Shown here: piece after piece, positions 44,417-54,676 of the stretch
Layout: the number at the start of each line of letters is the position of its first letter
How positions within the stretch are numbered: the stretch's first letter is position 1
Assembly (NCBI GenBank): GCA_907165275.2
Contig: OU015652.1
Location: 10,245,001 to 10,309,000 of the forward strand
DNA from: Zygaena filipendulae
Taxonomy: Eukaryota > Arthropoda > Insecta > Lepidoptera > Zygaenidae
Length of the DNA stretch: 64,000 nucleotides
Direction of reading: 5' to 3'
The notes under the pieces: model-generated
What the model was told of the DNA's origin: nothing
What the model saw: only the letters and a program-made list of their open reading frames with translations
Databases searched by the model: none
Program-made: the position numbers and the translations under genes

Positions 44417-45364
44417 CGTAGGGGAGCGCAGGGTAATGGGAGCCTACTAAGGGAAAACTTGCATAAAAACCACATTTATTAACCTTCTTATAATTTTTAA
44501 CTAGGAACTCTTAGAATGATCATTTAGGTATGTTTTAATCACAGTTAGAATTAATTTCAGCCATATATTAAGGAACAATAACGATTTTACAAAAAAAGTC
44601 AATCGCTCCCATTACCCGACACGTGCGGTTAATGGGAGCCCATTTCACACTCATATGGGAAATGGGAGCTATAATATTTAGTATTGCGCAAAAGTTAAAC
44701 TAAACGTATTTTAAATGTGATCTTAGTTAGTTACTACTAACTATTTATTGTAACACAATAAAAAAATCAACTTTTTAAACAAAAACAAGAAAAATAAAGA
44801 TAAAATTATCAAAGAAAACCATATGACCTAGATTTTATGGATCCAAACATAACGTATAAATATAAGAAACTGGACTATCACTTCCAGAACATTCTTTATG
44901 GGCCTAGTTCCCGCAACTTCTGCATCGGAACTGTATGGGATCTGTAATAAGAACTATGTCGGCTAGTGAGAGCCTTCCTAGGCTCCCATTTCCCGCTGAC
45001 TGCCATTTTGAAACTTAATAATATAAATAATGTAATTCTAATTGCAATCGCAATTTAACACTTGCACTAGTTAGTATATGAATCTACGGATGTAATAAAA
45101 AAAAACACAATAAAATAACAATAAAACTTCATGCTTATCTTGGCGCTGGCAATCCACAATTTTTTATAAGCGCCGAGTGAAAAACACATAATCGTCCCTC
45201 GTGACTGAATGCACGGCACTAACGGCTCGTGCTGGTTAGGCGAAGTTACTCGAAGATTGACGGACGCGGCCGAGTGATTACAATTGCATAAATATGTCTG
45301 CATTCCGTTAAATCACCGTAGCTCCCATTACCCGACCGCTCCCAATACCCCGCGTTCCCCTACG
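44417..45364. mobile_element. 948-bp TIR element with subterminal GGGAGC motifs
   Basis: Ends are an imperfect inverted repeat: CGTAGGGGAGCGCAGGGTAA at the left, TTACCCGACCGCTCCCAATA then CCCCGCGTTCCCCTACG at the right. The core motif AATGGGAGC or its complement recurs near 44437, 44606, 44632, 44663, 44984, 45320 and 45335 (one diverged). Such clustered subterminal motifs are typical of transposase-binding sites. No target duplication is evident and no transposase is encoded; superfamily unknown. Confidence 0.65.
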
Positions 45365-45635
45365 ACGTAAATAATTTATGAATATCTGTGAATATTTTCA
45401 TCAGTTCACGCAAATATCCATTACATATTATTCACATTTGACAAAGAAAGTTCTGTATGTAAAAATGATGAATAAATAATTATTTTTCAAGAATAAAACT
45501 GCTTCTGGATAGAGACGGTTATTTGGTTCTTTCGTCCGCCTACGAGTGCGACGTATAATCCTCGAACAGAAACTGTACAGGTACTGTCTAGATGATTTTG
45601 ACAGCAATATAGAGATATACATGTAGGCGAGTTTT

Positions 45636-45732
45636 CTGAGCGACATAGGGTAGGGTAGGGTAGGGGTTTTTATCCCGGAATTACTAAGGAAACTCCAAAA
45701 TTAGCGCGGGTGAAACAGCGGGCAACAGCTAG
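45636..45732 (+). mobile_element. Helitron-like 3' fragment with GGGTA expansion
   Basis: CGACATAGGGTAGGGTAGGG, then TTTTTATCCCGGAATTACTA, then GGTGAAACAGCGGGCAACAG and CTAG|T. The ACATAGGGTA body motif has slipped into several GGGTA units. Confidence 0.65.
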
Positions 45733-46818
45733 TGTGAAATAAAATTGTGTATTGTGCAATAAATTTTTGACCTCCTCAAAAATTTCAGGCTGCGACAGTA
45801 CAGAAGAATCTCGTTACATTAACGGCATAATCCAGCAATTCTTCTCACTTGGAATGGCAACATGGATTTAAAAGGCAGCTGTATAATTGCAGTCATGTAC
45901 ACTGTGCAAGATTTAGCCGATATAGGCAAAGTTATGGAAGATACTTCAATAGCTGCGATTCTAGTTCGACTTCTAGGCGGCTTAAGTCCTCAATATGCTC
46001 CTTTATGCGCATGGTGACGTAATGTATCGTGCTACTGGAGTTTGTTGCGCAGCTTTTTCTCTTCAGCCATAGCGCTAGGAAGCTGTGAAGGGTGGATATT
46101 TTATGGGTGCTGGCTGCTGTCATAATAACTGTAATTTTATTGACGTCAATAAGATACACATTATTGGCCAAATTTGATTAAACAATTTGACTATGACTTT
46201 GATTTTGACTTGTCGCAAAAGAATTGATGAAGTGAAGTCCGATCTCTTTTATCATTTTAGAAATAAAAAATAGTGTCACTTGGTTGTCTTGTAGATGATA
46301 CGAAGTTCACCGGGTCTTCTAGTGTATTCTTTTAGTGTCGTCTTCGTCTTGATCGTCTTAAATATTAATTATTTACTACGTAGGTACCTACATTGTACAA
46401 TGAGTCGTACAATCGAATTACTGGTGGGTGACACTTTTACGTTACACTAAATCATTTACGTTGGACTTTCCAGAGTTAAAACCTTAGATGGAGTACATCT
46501 TATCAATTTAGATCCAAGTCAGATCAAGGCACAAGAGAGCTCTATTGTAGAGTACAACCGCGCGCACGTTATGGCGCCCTGACATGGCCAAATTAACTAT
46601 AAACAGAAAACGCGTAAAAAAAAAAAAAAACCGGATACTGAATGGGCAATTCACTCAAACATTTTAAACGTCCAAGAAAATACAGAAAACACAAAAAAGA
46701 TAGTTATACCACGGAAACGTAGGAAAATAAACTAAATTGACAAAAACCATTTTATTATGAATAATATGTAATCATTTATCCATTTCTGTTAATATACAAT
46801 AATATTGTGACCTATATA
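45733..46818. other. No recognisable feature
   Basis: Unique-looking DNA; minus-strand ORF at 45932-46171 without motif. Confidence 0.4.
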
Positions 46819-46945
46819 TCTAGACACGCAGTAGCGTGTCAAGCCAAGTTCAGGCTAACAGAACTGGCGAGCAGCACCGTGTGTAACTTTTGACCCTGTC
46901 ATAACTCAAAAACTATTTCACATAAACATGTCAATATGAATCACG
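46819..46945 (+). repeat. CTAGACACGC repeat, copy 2
   Basis: TCTAGACACGCAGTAGCGTG, AACTGGCGAGCAGCACCGTG, then AAAACTATTTCACATAAACA. Lacks the TAATATTACACGA block. Confidence 0.65.
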
Positions 46946-47192
46946 TATTCTCAAATAGAAGCTCTGATTCTTCACTCGTTAGTACGTCACGCGATAGGAG
47001 CGATGCAGGATCAGGGGGAAAAAAATATAATCGTTTATGGTGGTGGTGTCTGTCGATAAGAGTTGTAGTGTCATGTCTCCAAAATATTTTACTGCATGCG
47101 GTGTTTTCTTTAAATGTAAGCAAAATACGTTTTAATTATAAATGTAACTATTTTTATTCGTGTTTGTTTTATTTATTATTTTATCTATTGAA

Positions 47193-47270
47193 TCTAGACA
47201 CGCTGTAGCATGTTAAGCCGAGTTCAAGCTAACAACTGGCGAGCAGCACTGTGTGTAATATTACACGAAC
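47193..47270 (+). repeat. CTAGACACGC repeat, copy 3
   Basis: TCTAGACACGCTGTAGCATG, AACTGGCGAGCAGCACTGTG, TAATATTACACGAACC; truncated after this point. Confidence 0.65.
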
Positions 47271-47389
47271 CCTTACTTATTCTGCCTGTAATGTAAGAAT
47301 CATCAATCAAAATTGATGACAGCCGGTCTTTGGATTTTATGGTCTTTAAATATTTATGTATATGTTTATGTGTTATGGTCTTTACATAG

Positions 47390-47435
47390 TTGGTATTCCA
47401 CTCGTTTTATATTCATAAAACGAGTGGAATACCAA
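47390..47435. repeat. Perfect 21-bp stem hairpin
   Basis: Two perfectly complementary 21-base arms separated by ATTC. The left arm is 47390-47410 (begins TTGGTATTCC) and the right arm is 47415-47435. Could be a miniature foldback element; a small-RNA precursor is less likely because the arms are too perfect and short. Confidence 0.9.
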
Positions 47436-47595
47436 CCTTGATTTGTTTTAAATCCAAACATATTAGTTTCAGTAGATACTTACTACCCCGTAAACAGATT
47501 GAAATACAATAGATCAACAGAGACCATTTGGTATTAATTTTATTATGAACAAGTACCTAATACCTACTAGTAATTTCTGTACAAAAAGTAGTGAT

Positions 47596-48112
47596 ATCCC
47601 ATCAAAAACATAAATGTGAAAGTGGAAGCCAAAGTTCAGTATTAGCTTAAGCTTAGTTGTCGACTTCGCCGACAAAAGAATTGATATCTAAATAGGTGCC
47701 AAGTTCTGTAGATAATCCTGAAATATATTCAAAGGAGCATAGAACTCGGCTAGTTTTCACATTGAAATTATCTTTAGCTACTCGAATTATGTATCTTCTT
47801 TATATTATTATGAGCAAGTTACTGTTTTTATACTGTAAGGTCAAGGTATAGATCTCACCCCTTTAATATTTGGTTTGCTGGTAAAAACAAGCCAATATCA
47901 AAAATATTTATACTATAGTTTTTAGGCAAATATAAGATAACTTGAATGTGAAAACTAGCCAAGTTCTATGCTCCTTTGAATATATTTCAGGATTATCTAC
48001 AGAACTTGGCACCTATTTAGATATCAATTCTTTTGTCGGCGAAGTCGACAACTAAGCTTAAGCTAATACTGAACTTTGGCTTCCACTTTCACATTTATGT
48101 TTTTGATGGGAT
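47596..48112. mobile_element. 517-bp foldback element, 168-bp arms
   Basis: Left arm 47596-47763 and right arm 47945-48112 are complementary over 168 bp with a single mismatch that I can see (CTCGG versus CTTGG). The spacer is 181 bp. Ends are ATCCCATCAAAAACATAAAT and its complement. The near-identity of the arms indicates recent origin or conversion. No ORF. Its RNA would fold into a long double strand. Confidence 0.85.
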
Positions 48113-48880
48113 TTTATAGACTTCTTAAGGTGACATCCAATTCCAAAATTAGCAGGTCGATACGTGTTGGAAAAAACATTGATCTTAATGTCATTGACTT
48201 AAAGACCAATTTGGTAAAAATTTCAGTGTGGCGGTTACGGTAGTCGGTAGAGACAATGCACACGTAGGTAATCTGATTTTTGATGGTTTTTAATATATAT
48301 TTCCTTTTTAACTGATTGATATAAATAAAAAATTTGGCCCTCAATTCAAAGCATTTATTGCTATCATTTGAGTATTATTATTATTATTTGATAAAAAATT
48401 AGAGGATATTGATCGAATACGATCGAAAACGGATAGTAAAAGTCACGAAAAGACAAAAATATTCACGACTTCATTTTATTGAGAAAAATGTTACGAATCG
48501 TGTTTCGGCTCTTCGGAAGCATTAGTAGATCAGGGTCTTAGTAAGAATTATTGCTTCTTTTCTTTTTTCCTCAAAATTTAAATCACTGCAGTATAGATAA
48601 GTACATAGTACGCCATTTAGGATCTCACCCCGCCTTAATGAGAAGAATGAAAGTAAAACAGAAGAGACGACCATGTTATGGTTTTGGAACAGATCGATAA
48701 AATAGTGCATGCTATGGTACTAGCTTGTTATTTATAATAATAATAATAATAGAGTGTCATGAGAATTTTCTAGAGCAGCCGTTAAAAACTATCATAACTT
48801 TTACGATGTTTCATAAAAGTTTCATTTTACTTTGAACGCTTGGATGATGATAATATTATGTTCAGGCATTATTTTATTGC
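48113..48880. other. No gene recognised
   Basis: AT-rich; an (ATA)n run at 48735-48750. Confidence 0.45.
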
Positions 48881-49060
48881 GAGCTTTTCCCCGCGGTTTC
48901 ACCCGCGGTAATTTCGGAGTTCCCGCGGGAATTCCGCGATAAAAGTACCCTATCTCCGTCTCTTTAGGTCCCTGACAACGAGCATGCAATTGTTGCGCCG
49001 AGGCGTGAAAGCGTAACAAACAAACAAACTTACTTTCGCAGTTGAAATATTAGTAAGGAT
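48881..49060 (-). mobile_element. Helitron-like element, decayed 3' end
   Basis: CCCCGCGGTTTCACCCGCGG, GAGTTCCCGCGGGAATTCCG, AAAAGTACCCTATCTCCGTC, and a 5' end of AACAAACAAACTTACTTTCG then AATATTAGTAAGGA|T, in reverse orientation. CTAG has mutated to GAGC. Confidence 0.75.
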
Positions 49061-49548
49061 TATATATTTTATAAAAAAAATTCATACCTTGACTCTACAA
49101 AAATAATCATGATGATTATACGAGTATAATAATATCAATCACGGACCTAAGGTAAGTGTTTTATTTATTTCTTGTATATAATCCACTGTTAATGGAATTT
49201 TACTAAGCGCAATGTCTAAGTCCGGACAGGTGTCCGTTTTGAGGAGACGGGTATATAGAAACTGTGAAAAGTGGTAATAGTACTTAGTATTTTGTCTACT
49301 CTGAGCAAACAACTGATTCTCATGAGAAAATAAGTTGCAAAAAACAACCATATCATACCAGTTTATTTCTATTTTCACACGACACTAGCGGAATTGTCGC
49401 AACGCCGCCGCCGTCAACAAAAAATAGAAAAGTTGAGGATTACAACTTTTGCATTCTTACATGATTATGTAATAAGTAGGATACAAAGTACCTGTTTAGT
49501 GTGCCAGCCAGTCAATATGAGCCAATTCAGCCAGGGCTGAAGTAAACA
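49061..49548. other. Possible promoter-like or coding remnant (-), unrecognised
   Basis: A minus-strand frame at 49139-49378 (contains KTDTCPDLDIALSKIPLTVD) is preceded on that strand by a GC-rich GACGGCGGCGGCGTTGCGAC segment resembling an insect 5' UTR. No gene identity or clear splice structure. Confidence 0.3.
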
Positions 49549-49549
49549 A

Positions 49550-49738
49550 TCCCTAGTAATATTATAAATGCGAAAGCAACTCTATCTGTCTGTATGTCTG
49601 TTACGCTTTCATGGCTTAACGGCTCAACCGATCATCATGAAATTTTCCAAACACGTTTTCAGGGGCAAGGACATAGAGTAGGTACTTTTTATCCCGGGGT
49701 TCCCGCGGGAACTCCGAAATTAATGCGAGAACAGCTAA
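49550..49738 (+). mobile_element. Helitron-like element, complete termini
   Basis: A|TCCCTAGTAATATTATAAAT, CTATCTGTCTGTATGTCTGT, CAACCGATCATCATGAAATT, and AATTAATGCGAGAACAGCTAA|T. 189 bp. Confidence 0.8.
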
Positions 49739-49741
49739 TCA

Positions 49742-49878
49742 CCAAACCGATTGGAACCATTTTGACGGGACTTTCACTGGCAATTAGCTGAATATGTTAT
49801 AAAAAGTAAATTAGGCTACTTTGGAGTTCCTGCAGGAATTCCGAATTTCACGCGGGTGAAACCGCGGAGTACAGTTGG
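49742..49878 (+). mobile_element. Helitron-like 3' fragment
   Basis: TTTTGACGGGACTTTCACTG, GTAAATTAGGCTACTTTGGA, CACGCGGGTGAAACCGCGGA and a decayed CAGTTGG terminus. A different subfamily from its neighbour, sharing motifs with 17841-18152. Confidence 0.7.
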
Positions 49879-51216
49879 TAATAATGGGTTATTTGCAGAT
49901 TTCTTCCTAGAGGCCCATAAAAAAATAGGATAGGATGGAATATTTTCTGCAGATTTAGTGTACTCGTATTATAAATAACGATATTCATAATTGTTGTAAG
50001 TAAGTAATTATGTTGATTTTGTTTAAAATATAAAAGTTTTCGTGAGAGACAAAAAATTCCCACAAGAGAACCCACAGACAGAAACTATATAATATAGACA
50101 TAATATTACACGAAGTCGACAGGATTACCAAACCTTTACATAGTTAGATATATTATTTTGGCCCAGTTTCCTGTCCATCACCCTTTGTATAATGAAAAGT
50201 AAATGTAATAAAAAGATGATGAGAACTCTAGTAGGAAGCAATTTTGCAAATAAGCTTTCAATGGATCACAAATATGATTAGATACAATAAGGCTTTAATA
50301 CTACAATACAGATTATGAGATACCTACTTATCCTAAGTAAACTTCACACGCATTAAATCATTTTTATTGTTAAATATGCAAAAATAAAACTTAAGGGGAG
50401 CATGTTAACGACTGAACATAATATTATAGCAAATAGAAACTTTTTATAAATATATTATTTTTTGTTTTCTTTTTTAAATTTATGTTCTTTTATATTTTTA
50501 AAAATATACAAAATTTTATCCTTTTGAAGACGGCTGTTTTTCTTTGCATTGATTGCAAATTATTTTATTATTGCAGAAATACGATCTGCAGTCGTCTACA
50601 AGTGCAGATATCTCAAACGGTTTATAAATCGCAGTCCACAGACTATTTCAAAGTTGTAGATAAGTTATAAATCGGTAAATAGAACTACCTAGCATTGACA
50701 CAAATCTGCCATCCTCATGCAAAACCGAAGACAAAAGTCTGGCTTAATGAACCAAGACCGAGCCTAAACATAAGGTACGATGTAGTGACATAAAATACTG
50801 AATTACCTACTCTTAAGCTAGTATAGTATTATATTATCTGTGTCTTAAGTATATAAAAAATATTACTGAATTCATTCCACTTTAAACGTGTCTCATGTAG
50901 CTCAATACACCTGTTCTTTGTTGAGAATAATAGTACAAGTCCTCTACAAAGTGATGCGAACGAAATGTCAACGGAGAAAAAAGGAAACGAGTTCGACATG
51001 AATGTTAAATGTAGTGGAAGGAAAGTTACCTTCACATAGGAGCGTAGAAATCTCTTCAGTCCGAAAAAAAAGTAAAGTCTATATTGATTTATGTAATCTA
51101 ATAAAATATCACTTTTGCCTGTAGTTGCACCCGTTTGAATTTCTGGATTCATGAGAAAACTCTTGACTGTGCCGTGTGACTTGTACTGAAATAAAGTATA
51201 GCTATCTTCCGACCCT
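49879..51216. other. No gene recognised
   Basis: Unique-looking AT-rich DNA with uninformative short ORFs. Confidence 0.45.
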
Positions 51217-51490
51217 TTAGGCTAAGGCCACACTACAAAAGCTTCGCTCGTTGCTAAGAGCCAAGCTACTCCCCGAGTGTCTAATCTTAGAGACATATTG
51301 CATACTATCGCAGTGGCCACACTGCAAGCGATGCCCCTAGGTAGGTGCATAGCTAGTCACCATGCGATGCCAATGTGGCCAGCTGTAATAGTAGACTATG
51401 CAATTTGTCTGTTCACTAAAATTACTCACTCGGTGAGTAGCTTAGCTCTTAGGAATAAGCGAAGCTCCTTGAAGTATGGCCTTTGCCTTA
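51217..51490. mobile_element. 274-bp TIR element (TAAGGCCACACT family)
   Basis: TTAGGCTAAGGCCACACTAC at the left pairs with GTATGGCCTTTGCCTTA at the right. The complementarity continues imperfectly for about 70 bp (AGCTTCGCT / AGCGAAGCT, CTAAGAGCCAAGCTACTC / GAGTAGCTTAGCTCTTAG). A second inner pair, GTGGCCACACTGCAAGCG / CAATGTGGCC, lies in the centre. MITE-like. Confidence 0.65.
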
Positions 51491-51749
51491 ATATGAAAAA
51501 ATATGTCAATATTTTAGATAATAGTAATAATAATAATGATAAATTTTTAAATTCTTCAAATAGACCTATAAGAAAAACCGATAAAGTTAAAAAAACTTTA
51601 CTGTTATATGCTTGATGTTGGTAATAAAACAATATTATCAACTATTTGTTTTAGATTCTGCGAAACACTCCACATAAATCTAAGGGGCGGTGCGTGAGAC
51701 AGCCCCCAGTCGGAATTTGTTGGGTGATTTAGTGGCAAAGTCATCGTGT

Positions 51750-52330
51750 GTACTGTGTAGTTTCTGAAAGATTCTCATTATGTCTGGGTCGTGTGGGTTC
51801 TGCTACCGAGAAAGGCCTCGGTATTTTAGATGTACTAGCCGTTTCCATTGCGATTTATTCTTCGGAATTTGAGGATACCATGCCAGTGACGTCCTTTTTG
51901 TGGATGGAAAAAAAGGACTCGGAGTTCTCCAAATCCATAATGATACTGACCCACGTCCACTTCTATACCGTCTCTCTTAAGCTATCACGAAAATGATAAC
52001 AGAGTTGCAGACATAAAACAAAAGAAGGCACACAGCACTCAATCATATCCGATGTTACAGAAGTTGTACAAAAACCCCTGTGGAACACCACATTTCATCT
52101 TTATAGCACCATGAAAAATTCACGAGATGAAATGGCACCCTGTGGTTCCGCCCCATGCTGATAAATGCATTTCTCATGTATGTACCTATCTATAGGATCC
52201 AATTATCCTTGGTAGATAGCGAGACACTTGATGGAAAGGTAGTGCCTCCAATGCAGTTCCGGGCATGTTGTTGGTGGTGCTAAGAAACACCGCTATTACC
52301 ACACCTCAAGATATTGCCTCTTTGGAAAGA
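51750..52330 (-). pseudogene. R1-clade LINE reverse transcriptase relic
   Basis: On the minus strand: ALEALPFHQVSRYLPRIIGS, then KMKCGVPQGFLYNFCNIGYD, then toward the lower coordinates VHLKYRGLSR. These match the LHxVPxYLxRIIxSYL, CGVPQGSVLGPLLWNIGYD and MKYLGLxLD blocks of R1-like non-LTR RTs. CGVPQG and NIGYD are especially diagnostic. The catalytic YADD is not preserved, and several stops and frameshifts are present. Only the central part of ORF2 survives. Confidence 0.65.
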
Positions 52331-52359
52331 GCTGTATAATTTCTGTTTTATTTAATATT

Positions 52360-52568
52360 ACTAGATATACCTCTTCTTTACTAATTAAAAAAAAAAACAG
52401 ATTTTTTGTATGTTTGTTTGTTTTTAATGCATAAACTCAAAAACTACTTAAGCGATGTTTAAATATTCTTCCATTTACAGGTTCCTGAGTATCGTAGGGT
52501 ACTCTATATCCCGGAATTCCCACAGGAACCCCAAAGTTTACACGAGTGAAACCGTGAAGGATCGACTA
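52360..52568 (+). mobile_element. Helitron-like element, diverged
   Basis: TGTATGTTTGTTTGTTTTTA, CTCAAAAACTACTTAAGCGA, TATATCCCGGAATTCCCACA, GAGTGAAACCGTGAAGGATC and a decayed CTACT end. Forward. Confidence 0.6.
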
Positions 52569-53130
52569 CTATGTATAAAACCAGATTAACATTTGCCTAA
52601 TCTAATGTAGGTATAACTTTGTTAACCAATGTTGAGTTGAGTAGGCACGTTTTGTTAGACTTTAGAATTAGAGAGATGCCTAAGTAAACATTGAAGGGGA
52701 CGAAGAAATCAAGCGGCCGTGTGTTTTTTCTGTAATTTTTTTTTTATTCATACTACGACATTGGAACGATCACAACAAATAGTGCATAAAAATCAAGCTC
52801 TTGTCTTAAAAACAAAGTAGCCCATTTTGTTTATCGCCATTTTTTTTTATTTTAGGCACAGATTTAACAACAAAATTGCATAAGTAACACAAAATAAATT
52901 ATTTGCGTTTTGGAAGTTATAGGTATTTGTATTAAAATATCAGTCATATTTTCAAATGCTTGTGACTGACCTGATGTACGCGCGTACATAACATAATATA
53001 ACAGGTGCTATTATTCAGTTTACGATCCACTCTTAACACAATATTAGGTACCATCCGTTGTCTCTGTAGGATCACTTTCAACGGCCAGTATTGAATTGTC
53101 TTTCATTCTCCTAAGTATAGCATATTTCCT
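52569..53130. other. No recognisable feature
   Basis: AT-rich; nothing recognised. Confidence 0.45.
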
Positions 53131-53425
53131 GAGGCCTTACTCTTAAAAATGATTTGAGGCTGATTTTGATTTTGATTTGACTTCGATTTGATTTCACCTC
53201 GATGTCATTTTAGTACATATTTTGAGATCGAAATCAAATCTTATTTGGAATCGTGTTAATGTTGAAAGATGACGTCCTACAAGTCAATAACAAGACTCCT
53301 ATATTGAAATCGAGAAATTTGACGGATAAATTCGATGGAAACACGATCCCAAAGCGTAAAAACCAGAAACATTTGAACACGATTACGTCAAGAGTTACTC
53401 GATTGCGTCAAGAGTAAGGCAGCTG
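53131..53425 (+). mobile_element. TIR element (ACTCTTGA family), copy 2
   Basis: GAGGCCTTACTCTTAAAAAT at the left and GCGTCAAGAGTAAGGCAGCT at the right, with GATTTGATTTCACCTCGATG and GACTCCTATATTGAAATCGA inside. Shorter than 6991-7326 because the TATACGTATAC tandem is missing. Confidence 0.65.
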
Positions 53426-54289
53426 ATTTTTTCATAGATATTTGGGATAGTAAAAAGTTAAGTATTAAACTTTTTAAATGTTCATAGATTAATAAGATTA
53501 ATAGTAACTTACGTACCTAGTAGTAGTAGTAATGATATTGCATCTTTATCGAGTCGATATTGGTATAGGTACGGTGTAATGTGAAAAGCCAAAACTAATA
53601 AAAAAGAAATTCAATTTGCCGCATCATGCCAGTGAAACAATTTTGATACGAGTATCTGGCTGTAGGCTGAAAAAACCAAGTTCCGCCCCTTAAGTGGACT
53701 TAGAACACAGTTTTATTAAGTATCTTATCGTATCCCATTTTGTCGTTGGATTATATCTATTAATCTATTATAGGTACGTAAATTTCAACGAAAATTATTA
53801 TCTATGAAAATATAATAAAATACAAAAAATCTTATACACATAGGATTTTCTTTTTCGTATGATATTTGCATGTGTAGAGATACCTACTTCAACATAAAAT
53901 AAATGAGGTTTTTATCGACAGTCAGCGAAGGGATAGTGAGAAGGGTCATAATAAAGTCATGCCTGACCTATTACTCACTAGTATGCTTACAAAGCGATCA
54001 GGGTTGTCACTTGTTGAACGTCATTTTTCACTGAGCGTCACTGGCCCCGCTGATATTCCCGCCCGTTATCCCTCTCTCCCTAAACTTCCTCCGACAACCC
54101 ACCCACGCAATGCTCCATACCCCCCCCCTGAACCCTTATAACATGATTGTTGGAGTAAGAAATTAAACAGTGTTGTGTGCAGAACATTTGCATTTTTTAA
54201 TTGATACCGATTTTCTGTCGCTTCTTATTTAAATTTACTCATTGACATTACAGCTTCTTATTTAAATTTACATAATTATAAATTACTGA
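53426..54289. other. No gene recognised
   Basis: A GC-richer 54000-54140 segment with a proline-rich frame and a C9 run (54120-54128) is unexplained. Confidence 0.4.
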
Positions 54290-54365
54290 TGGCTGTTCAC
54301 CGCTGTTTCGCACGCGTTAATTTCGAAGTTCCCGAGGAAATTGCGGTATAAATTAATGTATCTTA
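54290..54365 (-). mobile_element. Helitron-like 3' fragment, diverged
   Basis: GGCTGTTCACCGCTGTTTCG, CACGCGTTAATTTCGAAGTT and CCCGAGGAAATTGCGGTATA in reverse orientation. Confidence 0.5.
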
Positions 54366-54483
54366 TATACTGGTTTATATATGTTTCTTTTTCTTGTGTG
54401 TTGTGCTGAAACAATGTTTTTTTTTTCTTGCTTCTTCCTTAAGTTTTTCTTCATTTGATTTCGCATCATTGAATATATATTTA

Positions 54484-54676
54484 CTAGCTGTTCTTCGCGG
54501 TTTCACCCGCGTTAATTTTGGAGTTCCGACGGAAATTCCAGGATAAAAAGTACCCTATGTCCTTCTCTTTACCCCTGACAACGTGTATGTAAAATTTCAT
54601 GGTGATCGGTTGAGCCGTTAGGGCGTGAAAACGTAACAAACAAACAAACTCACTGTCGGATTTATAATGGTAAGGA
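54484..54676 (-). mobile_element. Complete non-autonomous Helitron (193 bp)
   Basis: CTAGCTGTTCTTCGCGGTTT, AAAAAGTACCCTATGTCCTT, GATCGGTTGAGCCGTTAGGG, AACAAACAAACTCACTGTCG, ending GGTAAGGA|T. Reverse orientation; close to the family consensus. Confidence 0.8.

Noticed and set aside
48705..48760. Hairpin or small RNA gene near the ATA microsatellite
   Set aside because: Only low-complexity sequence; no stable stem found.
53959..54141. Proline-rich 60-codon ORF
   Set aside because: Low-complexity C-rich DNA (C9 run), no start context or splice sites.
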